The notes under the pieces are model-generated. The model saw only the letters and a program-made list of their open reading frames with translations, did no database searches and had not been told where the DNA came from. Shown here in pieces: positions 35,717 to 44,735 of a stretch of DNA of 64,000 bases; position 1 is the stretch's first letter; the number at the start of each line of letters is the position of its first letter. The DNA is from Blastococcus capsensis (GTDB taxonomy: Bacteria; Actinomycetota; Actinomycetes; Mycobacteriales; Geodermatophilaceae), in the NCBI RefSeq assembly GCF_030165005.1, contig NZ_JASNNW010000010.1, positions 1 to 64,000 of the forward strand, given 5' to 3'. Made by a program: the position numbers and the translations under genes.

Positions 35717-36352
35717 GTGGACACGCGCAGGCTCGTGCTGGGGGACTGGACGCCGATCGTCCGCGACGGCATCGACCTGCTGCGGCTGGTCCTCCTCGGC
35801 GCCGCGGCCTGGTACGCGCTCGCCGGGGACACCGGAGCGGCCGCGGTGCTGGCCGTCATGGGTGGGGTCACGCTCCTCGCCCGCGCGGTGAACCTGCCAC
35901 GGGTGTACGACCTGTCGGTGACCCTCGGCATGGCGCTGCAGGGGTTCGGTGAGGTCTGGGGCCTCTACGACCGTTTCGTGCGGTTCGACGACCTCGTGCA
36001 CTTCACCCTGCCGATGCTCACCGCGCCGGTCGTCTACATCGCCCTCGCCCGCCTCGACGTCGTCCCCGATCCGCGCGACGAGACGCACCTGCGGCACTAC
36101 GTGGGCATCGCCGTGGTCACCGCGGCACTCGGCATCACGGTCGGGGCGCTGTGGGAGATCTACGAGTGGCGGTCCGATGCGTGGCTGGGTACCGACCTGT
36201 CGGAGGGCAACGACGACACCAACGGCGACCTCGTGCGCGACACCCTCGGCTCGCTCACCGGCGCGGCGCTGCTGGTGGCGTGGGCGCGCCTCGGATGGGG
36301 CTCGGTGCGCCGGATCCCCGGCGTGAACACCCACGAGGCGGTCGACGCCTGA
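35717..36352 (+). CDS. DUF2238-like membrane protein
   Basis: A 211-residue polytopic protein with about six helices. Conserved polar motifs fit the DUF2238/YjdF superfamily: RFDDLVHFTLPMLTAPVVY, GALWEIYEWRSDAWLGTDL and DTNGDLVRDTLGSLTGAALL. Function unknown. Starts ATG at 35717. GGGTAG at 35704-35709 lies just upstream but its -35 partner is poor. Confidence 0.75.
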   Translation: MDTRRLVLGDWTPIVRDGIDLLRLVLLGAAAWYALAGDTGAAAVLAVMGGVTLLARAVNLPRVYDLSVTLGMALQGFGEVWGLYDRFVRFDDLVHFTLPMLTAPVVYIALARLDVVPDPRDETHLRHYVGIAVVTAALGITVGALWEIYEWRSDAWLGTDLSEGNDDTNGDLVRDTLGSLTGAALLVAWARLGWGSVRRIPGVNTHEAVDA

Positions 36353-36506
36353 TCTCACCGAGGTCGCGGAGACCCACGGGGTGGCGGTCGACGCCCTCGT
36401 CGACGCGCTGGTCCAGGCCGAGCAGGACCGGATCGCCGCGGCCGTCGAGGACGGACAGCTCGCCCAGGAGGAGGCCGACGAGCGGCTCGCCGATCCCGGG
36501 GGCGGC
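36351..36506 (+). pseudogene. Coding fragment fused in frame to the next hydrolase
   Basis: DLTEVAETHGVAVDALVDAL then VQAEQDRIAAAVEDGQLAQE are helical and look like the C-terminal repeats of actinobacterial proteins with 'xxAVxxGRLTQEQADxxLA' helices. It starts at the stop of the DUF2238-like gene and is in frame with the hydrolase at 36558, so a longer in-frame product starting at GTG 36381 cannot be excluded. I judge it a remnant. Confidence 0.4.
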
Positions 36507-36557
36507 GCCGCTGCCGGATCCGGGCCGGGGCGGGCTCCCGCCCGTACCCTGCCGGGC

Positions 36558-37430
36558 ATGCCGGCACAGACCTTCTCGATCGTCTCCGCCCACGACGTCC
36601 CCGTCACCGCGTACCGGTGGGATCCGGCCGGCCGCGCGCGGGGCATCCTGCAGCTCACCCACGGCATGGGGGAGCACCTGCTGCGCTACGGGTCGCTGGC
36701 CGCGGACCTGACCGGCGCCGGCTGGGTGGTGGTGGGACAGGACCACCGCGGCCACGGTGCGACGGCGCGCGACGGGGCGTGGGGCGACCTCGGCCCGGGC
36801 GGCTGGGACGAGCTCGTCCGCGACATCGGCCGGATGAGCGCCCAGGTGCGCGCGGACCTCCCCGACCTGCCGCTGGTCCTGCTCGGCCACAGCATGGGCT
36901 CGTTCGCCGCCCAGCAGTACGTCCTCGACCACTCCGCCGAGCTCGCCGGGCTGGTCCTCACCGGTACCGCCGCACTGGACCTGCTGGAGCCGGCCGTCGA
37001 TCTCGACGGGCCGACGGACCTGTCCGCGTTCAACGCGGCGTTCGAGCCGGCCCGCACCGACTACGACTGGCTGTCCCGGAATCCGGCGCAGGTGGACGCC
37101 TACGTGGCCGACCCGCGGTGCGGGTTCGGCCTGGCCGCGCCCGACAACAAGCAGATGTTCGTCTCGGCCCGGCAGCTCGCCGACCCCGAGCGGCTCGCCC
37201 GGATCCGCCCCGACCTGCCGGTGTACGTGGCCGTCGGGGACCAGGACCCGGTCACCGGCCAGCTGGCCCTCGTGCACGGCCTCGTGCAGCGGCTCCAGGC
37301 GGCGGGCCTGAGCGATGTCGCGCTCAGGGTCTACGAGGGTGCCCGGCACGAGGTGTTCAACGAGACCAACCGGGCCGAGGTCGTCGCCGACCTGCTGCGC
37401 TGGCTCGATCGGGTGGTGCCCGCGAGCTGA
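36558..37430 (+). CDS. Alpha/beta hydrolase (monoacylglycerol lipase-like)
   Basis: A 290-residue hydrolase: LQLTHGMGEHLLRYGSLAA (oxyanion loop and typical HGxxEH motif), GQDHRGHGATARD, nucleophile elbow LLGHSMGSFAAQQYV (GHSMG), acid in VGDQDPVTG, and His in GARHEVFNETNRAEV. This arrangement closely matches monoglyceride lipases and lysophospholipases. The in-frame region to 36381 is taken as a remnant, so ATG 36558 is chosen. Confidence 0.9.
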   Translation: MPAQTFSIVSAHDVPVTAYRWDPAGRARGILQLTHGMGEHLLRYGSLAADLTGAGWVVVGQDHRGHGATARDGAWGDLGPGGWDELVRDIGRMSAQVRADLPDLPLVLLGHSMGSFAAQQYVLDHSAELAGLVLTGTAALDLLEPAVDLDGPTDLSAFNAAFEPARTDYDWLSRNPAQVDAYVADPRCGFGLAAPDNKQMFVSARQLADPERLARIRPDLPVYVAVGDQDPVTGQLALVHGLVQRLQAAGLSDVALRVYEGARHEVFNETNRAEVVADLLRWLDRVVPAS

Positions 37431-37661
37431 CCGGGCGGGCGCGTCCGCCCGGTCTCACCGCCGCCGCCCAGGTCGTTCCCAGGCCCTCCCCAGCCGGGGC
37501 GGGCGCCGTCGCATCCCCCGACGACGGAGGCGCGCGATGCAGAACCTCACGGTGCAGACGACGACCGTGCGGCCCGGGGAATGGCCTGGCCCGCGTGGCG
37601 TTGACTGCCGCTGGGACCGGTCGCCCGGCCGGCCCGTACCCGAGCAGTCCGGAGGACGGCC

Positions 37662-38690
37662 ATGCACCTCGGCGTCGACAGCTTCGTCTCCGCCGTCACC
37701 GATCCCCGCACCGAGCGGGTCATCGGTCCCGAGGAGCGCATGGCGGACCTGCTCGAGGAGATCGAGCTCGCCGATCGCGTGGGGCTGTACTCCTTCGGCA
37801 TCGGGGAGCACCACCGCACCGAGTACTACGACTCCGCGCCGCCGGTGATCCTGGCCGCCGCCGCCGCCCGGACCTCGCGCATCCGGCTCGGCAGTGCCGT
37901 GACGGTCCTCAGCGCCGCCGACCCCGTGCGCATCTTCCAGCAGTTCGCGACCCTGGACCTCATCTCGAAGGGGCGCATCGACCTGGTGGTCGGCCGCGGC
38001 TCCTTCACCGAGGCGTTCCCGTTGTTCGGGTTGAGCCTGGCCGACTACGACGAGCTGTTCGCCGAGAAGCTGGACCTGCTGCTGCGGATCCGCGAGTCCG
38101 AGCACGTGACCTGGTCGGGCACGCACCGGCCGGCGCTGACCGGCCAGGGCGTGTACCCGCGCCCGCTGCAGGATCCGCTGCCGATCTGGGTCGGCGTGGG
38201 CGGGACGCCGGAGTCCTTCGCCCGCGCGGGGCTGCTCGGGCTGCCGCTCATGGTGGCGATCATCGGCGGGGAGCCCCGGCAGTTCGCCCCGCTGATCGAC
38301 CTCTACCGGCGGGCCGGGGCGCACGCCGGGCACGCCCCCGAGAAGCTGCAGGTGGGGCTGCACGTGTTCGGCTTCGTGGCCGAGAACACCCAGGCCGCCG
38401 CGGACACCATCTTCCCGGGCTGGCACGAACTGTTCACGAAGGTCTCCCGGGAGCGGGGCTTCGCCGCACCGACCCGCGCGCAGTTCGACGCCACCAGCGG
38501 GCCGGACGGCGCCTTCTTCATGGGCGACCCCGACACCGTCGCGGAGAAGCTGGCCCGGATCTCCGGGCAGCTCGGTGGGGTCGACCGCGTGTCGATCCAG
38601 ATGACCAACCCGCGGCTGGCGCACGAGGACCTGCTGCGCGGGATCGAGCTGCTCGGCACCGAGGTCGCCCCGCGCGTGGCATCCGCCTGA
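37662..38690 (+). CDS. LLM-class flavin-dependent oxidoreductase
   Basis: A 342-residue luciferase-like monooxygenase, TIM-barrel fold. Recognisable: FGIGEHHRTEYYDSAPPVILA, IRLGSAVTVLSAADPVRIFQ, DLVVGRGSFTEAFPLFG and IWVGVGGTPESF. Flavin is bound as FMNH2 supplied by a reductase; no substrate can be deduced. Starts ATG 37662. 230 bases without a gene lie upstream. Confidence 0.9.
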   Translation: MHLGVDSFVSAVTDPRTERVIGPEERMADLLEEIELADRVGLYSFGIGEHHRTEYYDSAPPVILAAAAARTSRIRLGSAVTVLSAADPVRIFQQFATLDLISKGRIDLVVGRGSFTEAFPLFGLSLADYDELFAEKLDLLLRIRESEHVTWSGTHRPALTGQGVYPRPLQDPLPIWVGVGGTPESFARAGLLGLPLMVAIIGGEPRQFAPLIDLYRRAGAHAGHAPEKLQVGLHVFGFVAENTQAAADTIFPGWHELFTKVSRERGFAAPTRAQFDATSGPDGAFFMGDPDTVAEKLARISGQLGGVDRVSIQMTNPRLAHEDLLRGIELLGTEVAPRVASA

Positions 38691-38781
38691 CGAGAGCCAC
38701 CGGAGCATCGCCGCGGTGGTCTAGCGATGCGCGGACCGGGCGGAGCGGGCCGGGGCGTCGCCCGACCGGGGCCCGGGGCGA

Positions 38782-39205
38782 TCAGCTCCCCGCCAGCAGC
38801 GCCTGCACCGCCTCGAGGGTGTCGGCCTCGGCCGGGGTCTTGTCGGGCCGGTACCGGAGCACGCGGGCGAACCGCAGGGCGACGCCGCCGGGGTAGCAGG
38901 GGCTCCGCTGCGCACCGTCCACGGCGATCTCGACGACGAGCCCCGGCTCCAGGAGCACGCCCCACGCCGTCTCCTCCCGTACGTGGCCGGGAAAGGTGCG
39001 CGTCTGCCAGTCCAGCAGTTCGTCGGTCATGCCCTTGAACGTCTTGCCGACCATCACCGGCTCGCCACCGCCGGGGTCGCGGGCGCCGAGGTGGATGTTC
39101 GAGAGCTTGCCGCGGCCTGATCGGGCCGCGGCCGGCGGACGCCCGGCATGCGCAGCGGGGCGGCCGCCACCGCGGTGGACGCAGCCACGACCTCGGCGAG
39201 CAGCA
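38782..39205 (-). pseudogene. ATP-dependent DNA ligase remnant with large internal deletion
   Basis: The start (ATG 39205, [15 protein letters not shown]) and the end ([62 protein letters not shown]) of a LigB-type ATP-dependent ligase of about 500 residues are joined in different frames. Around 330 residues, including the catalytic Lys, are missing. The end fragment, 130 residues, matches the OB-fold tail of actinobacterial ligases. Confidence 0.8.
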
Positions 39206-39308
39206 TTCCGCCATCGTGGCAGCGTGGATCGGCCACGAGGCGATGCGCAGCCGAGCCCCGGCGCGTCGCGGGCCCCCCGACCGGTGGGACGGCGCGATCC
39301 GCGCGAGG

Positions 39309-40154
39309 ATGGGGGGCGTGGTGAAGAACCGGAAGGTCGGACCCGAACACGCACGCTCCTGGCTGCTGGTCAACGGCGCCCGCACGGAGCTGTTCGACGT
39401 CGCCCACGACTCGCGTGCCGATCAGATCGTGCTCGACATCGAGGACGCCGTCGACCCGGCGCACAAGGGCGAGGCCCGGAACGGCCTCGTCGAGTGGCTG
39501 TCCCGCGAGGACCGCGGCGCCTGGGTGCGGATCAACGACCACTCGACGCCGTTCTGGGCCGACGACGTGGCCGGGCTGGCCGGGCTGCCCGGCCTGCTCG
39601 GCGTCATGCTCGCCAAGGCCGAGGTCGCCGAGCACGTGACCGAGACCTTCGACCGGCTCGGCGGGTCCACCCCGGTGCTGGCGCTGGTGGAGTCGGCCCT
39701 CGGCATCGAGGAGGCGGTGAACATCGCCCGGGCGCGCGGCGCGTTCCGGCTGGCGTTCGGCAGCGGTGACTACCGCCGCGACACGGGCACCAGCGCCGAC
39801 GAGCTGGCCATGGCCTACCCGCGGTCCCGCCTGGTGGTGGCCAGCCGCATCGGCGGGCTCCCCGGCCCGATCGACGGCCCGACGGTGAGCAGCAGCCACC
39901 CGGTGCTCCGCGAGCAGACCGCGGTCACGGTGTCCCTCGGGCTCACCGGCAAGCTGTGCCTGGACATGGACCAGCTGCCGGTCATCAACGAGGTGATCAG
40001 CCCGACGCCGTCCGACGTGGCGTGGGCCCGGGACTTCCTGGCCGACTTCGACGCCCGCGGCCAGGTGATCCGTGACGGCAGCGACCTGCCGCGGCTCGGC
40101 CGGGCCCGCAAGATCGAGCGGCTGGCGCAGGTGTTCGGCGTCCAGCCGGTCTGA
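39309..40154 (+). CDS. HpcH/HpaI aldolase / citrate lyase beta-like (CitE) protein
   Basis: A 281-residue TIM-barrel lyase. Motifs: [17 protein letters not shown] (metal-binding Glu/Asp of CitE), [49 protein letters not shown]. Stand-alone CitE proteins cleave citramalyl- or malyl-CoA (thio)esters. ATG 39309 is one option; GTG codons at 39318 and 39321 are close behind and may be the real start. Confidence 0.85.
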   Translation: MGGVVKNRKVGPEHARSWLLVNGARTELFDVAHDSRADQIVLDIEDAVDPAHKGEARNGLVEWLSREDRGAWVRINDHSTPFWADDVAGLAGLPGLLGVMLAKAEVAEHVTETFDRLGGSTPVLALVESALGIEEAVNIARARGAFRLAFGSGDYRRDTGTSADELAMAYPRSRLVVASRIGGLPGPIDGPTVSSSHPVLREQTAVTVSLGLTGKLCLDMDQLPVINEVISPTPSDVAWARDFLADFDARGQVIRDGSDLPRLGRARKIERLAQVFGVQPV

Positions 40155-40163
40155 GTGCGCCGA

Positions 40164-40580
40164 TCAGGCCACCTCCTCGGCCAGCCGGCGGATCGGTCCG
40201 GACCAGGCGGTCGGTGCGGTCCACGGGAAGCTGTGCGCCCCGGCGACGGTGCGGAACCGGCCGTCGGGCGCCCGGTCGGACAGCGACCGCGCCCATTCCT
40301 CGGTGCACAGCAGGTCGCGGTCGCCGTACAGCACCAGGACCGGTACCTGCACCTGGGGGACGACGTCCTCCAGCCGGTCGGCCAGGTGCGCCCGCACCGC
40401 CTGCACCACCCGGGGGAGGCCCGCCCGCCTGCGCTCGGGCCGGTGCACGTCGGCCAGGTCGGCCGGGTTCCCGCGGTTGTCGCGGTACCAGGCCCGGAGC
40501 ACCCCGCCGAGGGTCCGGGACCCAGGGTCGACCGTCGGGCTGGCCAGCACCAGTCCGCGGACCCCGGGCGGGCGCCGCAC
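40164..40580 (-). pseudogene. C-terminal fragment of an alpha/beta hydrolase
   Basis: The last 130 residues of a hydrolase are readable (GLVLASPTVDPGSRTLGGVL, then VQVPVLVLYGDRDLLCTEEW and VAGAHSFPWTAPTA, with acid and His) but the nucleophile half is not: upstream bases have no matching frame. It therefore lacks the catalytic serine. It lies tail to tail with the CitE-like gene. No functional start is seen. Confidence 0.65.
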
Positions 40581-40793
40581 GGCGTCTCCCGGTCGGTCGT
40601 CGCCGGTTCGGTCGGCACCCGGGCACCTCCAGCTGGTCGCGCGGCGTGCCGGCCAGTGTGGCCGGTCCCGCCCGGCCCGGCCTCTCGTGCGGAACCGGCC
40701 GGCCACGGGCTGCGTGACCGGCAGCAGGCTGGTTAGCTCCGGACGAGCGGCCGGATCGTCCGGTCGCCGGGCTCGCCGAGGGGGACACCGCCG

Positions 40794-41174
40794 ATGGCAC
40801 GCAGCAGCACCGGAACGTCCAAGCGCACGCTGGCGAGGGCACTGGGCGCGGCCGGGGCCGGGTTCGGCCTGGCCAGCGCGCTGGCGCCCCGCACGGTCGC
40901 CAAGGGGTACGGCGTACCACTGACACCGCAGGGCCTGCAGCTCCAGCGGCTCGTCGGCAGCCGGGCCCTGGCCATCTCGGTGGCGGCGCTGACCGCTCGC
41001 ACCGACGAGGAGGTCGACCGGGGACTGGCGCTGCTGGCCGGCGCGAACCTGCTCGACACCCTCACCGCACTGGGTGCGGCGCGGGGGTCCGGGCGGCCGA
41101 CCACCACCCGCGCCGTCCTCAGCTCGCTGGCCTACGGTGGCGCAGCGCTGGCGATCCGGCTGCGGAAGGACTGA
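40794..41174 (+). CDS. Small membrane protein, DUF4267-like
   Basis: A 126-residue protein of about four short membrane segments: RALGAAGAGFGLASALAPR, then LQRLVGSRALAISVAALTAR, LALLAGANLLDTLTALGAA, and VLSSLAYGGAALAIRLRKD. The repeat-like arrangement of hydrophobic segments with an intact start suggests DUF4267; confidence in the family name is moderate. ATG 40794. Confidence 0.6.
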   Translation: MARSSTGTSKRTLARALGAAGAGFGLASALAPRTVAKGYGVPLTPQGLQLQRLVGSRALAISVAALTARTDEEVDRGLALLAGANLLDTLTALGAARGSGRPTTTRAVLSSLAYGGAALAIRLRKD

Positions 41175-41274
41175 CCGGGGTACATCGCCGGCGGCCGAGC
41201 GACGAGCGCGAGCCGCGCCCCCACGGCCGGGAACGCACCACTGGCGCACATCGGCCGGCCCCGCTGAGGGGCGC

Positions 41275-42894
41275 TCAGCCGCCGATGACGACGCGGTCGC
41301 GGCCCTGCCGCTTGGCCGCGTACAGCCGGGCGTCGGCCCGGCCCAGCAGGTCCGCGGGAGCCGGGTCGGGCGCGTCCTCGGTGCCGGCCGCCCCGATGCT
41401 GACGGTGACCGGGAGGCCGCCGGTCAGCTCCGCCCACGGGTGCGCCGCGATCGTCCGGCGCACGTCCTCCAGGTGGGCGGTGGCCGTGCCCGGGTCGCTG
41501 TCGGTGAGCACGAGGAGGAACTCCTCGCCGCCCAGACGAGCGACGAACCAGCCCTTTGCCCGGCCGGCGCCGCCGCACTGCTGCAGCAGTTCGGCGACGG
41601 CGACCAGCACCCGGTCCCCGGCCTCGTGGGAGCAGGTGTCGTTGATCCGCTTGAAGTGGTCGAGGTCGAGCAGTGCCACGGTGACGTTCCCCGGGTGCGC
41701 GGCGAGCAGGCGCGGCAGCTCCTCGTCGACGTAGCGACGGTTGTAGAGGCCGGTGAGCGCGTCCCGCAGCGAGAGCTCCCGGTAACGGCGGCTCTGCTGG
41801 CGGGCCTCGGTGGTCTCGTACATCGCCTGCAGCGCCCGCGCCCGCGCGTCCCGTTCGGCCGACTGCAGCTCCATGAGCTCGTCGCAGTACAGCTTGTGCT
41901 CCCCGTACGCCGCCCGGAAGCGACCGGCGGCCGCGTGCAGCTCGGCCTGCTCACGGCGGGCGCGCACGCGGATGGAGGTCAGCCCGTACCGCTCGCAGCG
42001 GCGCACGCTCTCGTGGAGGCTCTCCTGGGCCTGCTCGAGGTGTCCGCGGCGACGGTGGATCTCGGCCAGGGTCAGCAGGAAATCAGCCCCCGCGTCACCG
42101 TCCAGGGAGGCGTCGAGGACCTCGGGGTGCAACCCGGGCAGCATGACCGCTTCGGCGTCCTCGAGCCGGCCCAGCTCCATGAGGGCCCGGCCGACGGTGT
42201 CCAGCCGGCCGACCCGGAGGGGGACGCCGTGCCGCGCCGCCAGGGCCTGCAGCTCCGTGCTCCAGACCAACGCTTCGTCGAAGCGGCCGGACAGGGTCTC
42301 GGAGTAGGCGCGGTTGTTGAGCACCAGCAGCTGCCGGTCGACGTCGCCGACCTCCTCGGCGAGCTGGAGCACGTGGTCGTAGCGGTCACGGGCGGCGAGG
42401 TCGCCGTTGAGCCCGAGGCAGTCGGCCAGCCGGGCGTGGTGGTCGATGCGCATCTCGGCCCGCACGTCGTCGTCGAGCAGCTCGACGGCGCGGACGGCGT
42501 GCTCGAGGGCCAGGGAGAGGTCACCCAGCTCCTGGAAGACCGCGGTCAGCACGAAGTGGCTGCGCGCCAGGAGGTAGCGGGAGCTGTTGTCCGCGGCCCA
42601 GCGGTGGATCTCCTCGGCCAGCCGGCCCGCCTCGGCGACGTTGCCCCGGCGGCGCACCAGGTCGGCCTGGACCAGCCGGGCGCGCCGTTCCAGTTCGGGC
42701 AGCCCGACCTCGCGGGCCGCGGCCAGGGCCCGCTCGGCACGCGGCTCCATGTCGTCGTCGTCGAACCGTGAGCGGTCCTCCAGCTCGGCGATCTCCGCCC
42801 ACAACAGCACCGCTCCGGCGTCGCCGGGAACCGGTGCCGGCGCGGTGGGGTCGCGGTCGCCACCGGATCGTTCCGCCAGGCTGGTCACGAGCAC
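41275..42894 (-). CDS. GGDEF diguanylate cyclase with TPR-like sensory region
   Basis: A 539-residue soluble protein. Residues about 25-340 are helix-turn-helix pairs of the TPR kind (for example YLLARSHFVLTAVFQELGDL and LLTLAEIHRRRGHLEQAQES); residues 370-535 are the GGDEF domain, with DALTGLYNRRYVDEELP and the active site GGEEF (a GGDEF variant allowed for c-di-GMP synthesis). The RxxD inhibitory site is not seen before GGEEF. Without membrane helices it is cytoplasmic; TPR may bind a partner. GTG 42894. Confidence 0.9.
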   Translation of the reverse strand: MLVTSLAERSGGDRDPTAPAPVPGDAGAVLLWAEIAELEDRSRFDDDDMEPRAERALAAAREVGLPELERRARLVQADLVRRRGNVAEAGRLAEEIHRWAADNSSRYLLARSHFVLTAVFQELGDLSLALEHAVRAVELLDDDVRAEMRIDHHARLADCLGLNGDLAARDRYDHVLQLAEEVGDVDRQLLVLNNRAYSETLSGRFDEALVWSTELQALAARHGVPLRVGRLDTVGRALMELGRLEDAEAVMLPGLHPEVLDASLDGDAGADFLLTLAEIHRRRGHLEQAQESLHESVRRCERYGLTSIRVRARREQAELHAAAGRFRAAYGEHKLYCDELMELQSAERDARARALQAMYETTEARQQSRRYRELSLRDALTGLYNRRYVDEELPRLLAAHPGNVTVALLDLDHFKRINDTCSHEAGDRVLVAVAELLQQCGGAGRAKGWFVARLGGEEFLLVLTDSDPGTATAHLEDVRRTIAAHPWAELTGGLPVTVSIGAAGTEDAPDPAPADLLGRADARLYAAKRQGRDRVVIGG

Positions 42895-42957
42895 CCATCG
42901 GACGGTCGGCGCCGGGACTTGAGCGGCACGGCGCGGAAAGACACCCGTACGGGCTGT

Positions 42958-44589
42958 TCAGCTGTCAGTGAGCCACACAGCGGTGTCCGGCGGCAGCGCC
43001 ACGCTGGCGGGCGACCGGCGCACCGACGTGCTCGAGGCGAGCAGGACCGTGCCGCGGGAGCGCACCAGCGCCGTGCCCGAGCCCATGTTCACCACGCAGC
43101 GGATGACGCTGCCGTCCGGGCCGGTGCACCGGACGGTGAGGACGTCGCCGCGGGTGCTCACCGTCGCCGCACCCGACCCCAGCGCCGGGTGGGCCTCGCG
43201 CAGGGCCAGCGCCCGGCGGTACAGGGTGAGCACCGAGCCGCCGTCCCGGGACTGCGCGGAAACCGCGTACCGGTCCCAGTCGTCCGGGATCGGCAGCCAC
43301 GGCTCGGCCGCCCCGGCCGGCGAGAAGCCGACCCCGGGCTCACCGTTCCACGGCATCGGCACCCGGCAGCCGTCGCGCCCGGCACGGACGCCACCGCTGC
43401 GGAGGAAGATCGGGTCGAGCTTCGCCGCGTCGGGCACGACCGCCTGCGGCAGGCCCAGCTCGTCACCGGCGTACAGGTACGCCGAGCCGGGCAGCGACAG
43501 GACCAGCAGCGCCGCCGCCCGGGCGCGCGCGGTGCCCACTGCGCCGCCGCCGAACCGGGTGACCTGGCGGTCCTTGTCGTGGTTGCCCAGCACCCAGGAC
43601 ACCGGCGCGCCGACCCGGCCGAACGCGTCGAGCGCCGAGCGCACGCCGTCGGCGAAGGACGCGAGGGACCACGGCGACTTCAGCAGCCGGAAGCAGAACG
43701 ACTGGTGCATCTCGTCGGGCCGCGAGTAGAGAGCGACCTCGTGCGGATCGGCCAGGCACACCTCGCCGACCAGCATCGTGTCGGGGTACTCGTCGCAGAT
43801 CGAGCGCCAGCGGCGCCAGACGTCGTGCACCTCGGGCTGGTTCCAGGTCATCGCCTGCTCGGGGCCGTGCCCGAACAGGGTGGGGGAGTAGGCGCCGGGG
43901 TTGTCCCGCAGGCCGGCGTCCTTGAACAGGCCGTAGGCGACGTCGACCCGGAAGCCGCTGACACCGCGGTCGAGCCAGAACCGCAGGGTGCGCTCGAAGT
44001 CGGCGGCCACGGCGGGGTCGCGCCAGTTGAGGTCGGGCTGCTCGGGGGCGAACAGGTGCAGGTACCAGCGGCCGTCGGGGGTGCGCGACCAGGCGGGCCC
44101 GCCGAAGAGGGACTGCCAGTTGTTCGGCGGCTCCTCCGACGGCGGCGCGAAGTGGTAGCGCGAGGCCTCCGGGGAGTCGGGGTCGGCCAGCGCCGCCTGG
44201 AACCACGGGTGCCGGTCAGAGGTGTGGTTGGGGACGACGTCGAGCACGACCCGCAGGCCGAGCTCCCGGGCGTCGGCGACCAGTGCCTCGAGGTCGGCGA
44301 CGTCGCCGTACTCGGGGTCGACCGCGCGGTAGTCGACGATGTCGTAGCCGCCGTCGGCGCCGCCGGAGGGGTAGTGCGGATTGATCCACACCGCGTCCAC
44401 GCCGAGCCAGGACAGGTAGGGCAACCGGGAGCGGAGGCCGGCGAGATCGCCGATGCCGTCGCCGTTGCTGTCGGCGAACGAGCGCAGGTAGACCTGGTAG
44501 ACCACCGCCGTCCGCCACCACGGGGACGCCGACTGGGCCGCGACCTGTTCGTCGGTCGTGGTCCGCACCGTTGCGAGCCGCACTGCCAT
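42958..44589 (-). CDS. Alpha-glucosidase / oligo-1,6-glucosidase (GH13)
   Basis: A 543-residue GH13 enzyme hydrolysing alpha-glucosidic bonds. The four GH13 regions are present: DVVPNHTSDRHP (region I), GFRVDVAYG with nucleophile Asp216, LVGEVCLADP (acid/base Glu), and VLGNHDKDR (third carboxylate region). The start region PWWRTAVVYQVYLRSFADSN is typical of the trehalose-synthase/oligo-glucosidase branch. Full length for the family. ATG 44589. An inverted repeat, GCAGG-AAGT-CCCTGC, lies 15-30 bases upstream. Confidence 0.9.
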   Translation of the reverse strand: MAVRLATVRTTTDEQVAAQSASPWWRTAVVYQVYLRSFADSNGDGIGDLAGLRSRLPYLSWLGVDAVWINPHYPSGGADGGYDIVDYRAVDPEYGDVADLEALVADARELGLRVVLDVVPNHTSDRHPWFQAALADPDSPEASRYHFAPPSEEPPNNWQSLFGGPAWSRTPDGRWYLHLFAPEQPDLNWRDPAVAADFERTLRFWLDRGVSGFRVDVAYGLFKDAGLRDNPGAYSPTLFGHGPEQAMTWNQPEVHDVWRRWRSICDEYPDTMLVGEVCLADPHEVALYSRPDEMHQSFCFRLLKSPWSLASFADGVRSALDAFGRVGAPVSWVLGNHDKDRQVTRFGGGAVGTARARAAALLVLSLPGSAYLYAGDELGLPQAVVPDAAKLDPIFLRSGGVRAGRDGCRVPMPWNGEPGVGFSPAGAAEPWLPIPDDWDRYAVSAQSRDGGSVLTLYRRALALREAHPALGSGAATVSTRGDVLTVRCTGPDGSVIRCVVNMGSGTALVRSRGTVLLASSTSVRRSPASVALPPDTAVWLTDS

Positions 44590-44735
44590 GCGACCTCTAT
44601 CGGCAGGAAGTCCCTGCGGCTTGCGCACCGCTGGGCACCGAGTGGTCCGCGTGGCGGGCCGTGACCTTTCCGTGACCTCGTTCGGCGAGAGGGGCACGGG
44701 CTGACGGCCGAGGTGCGGCAGGCCAGGATGGCGCC

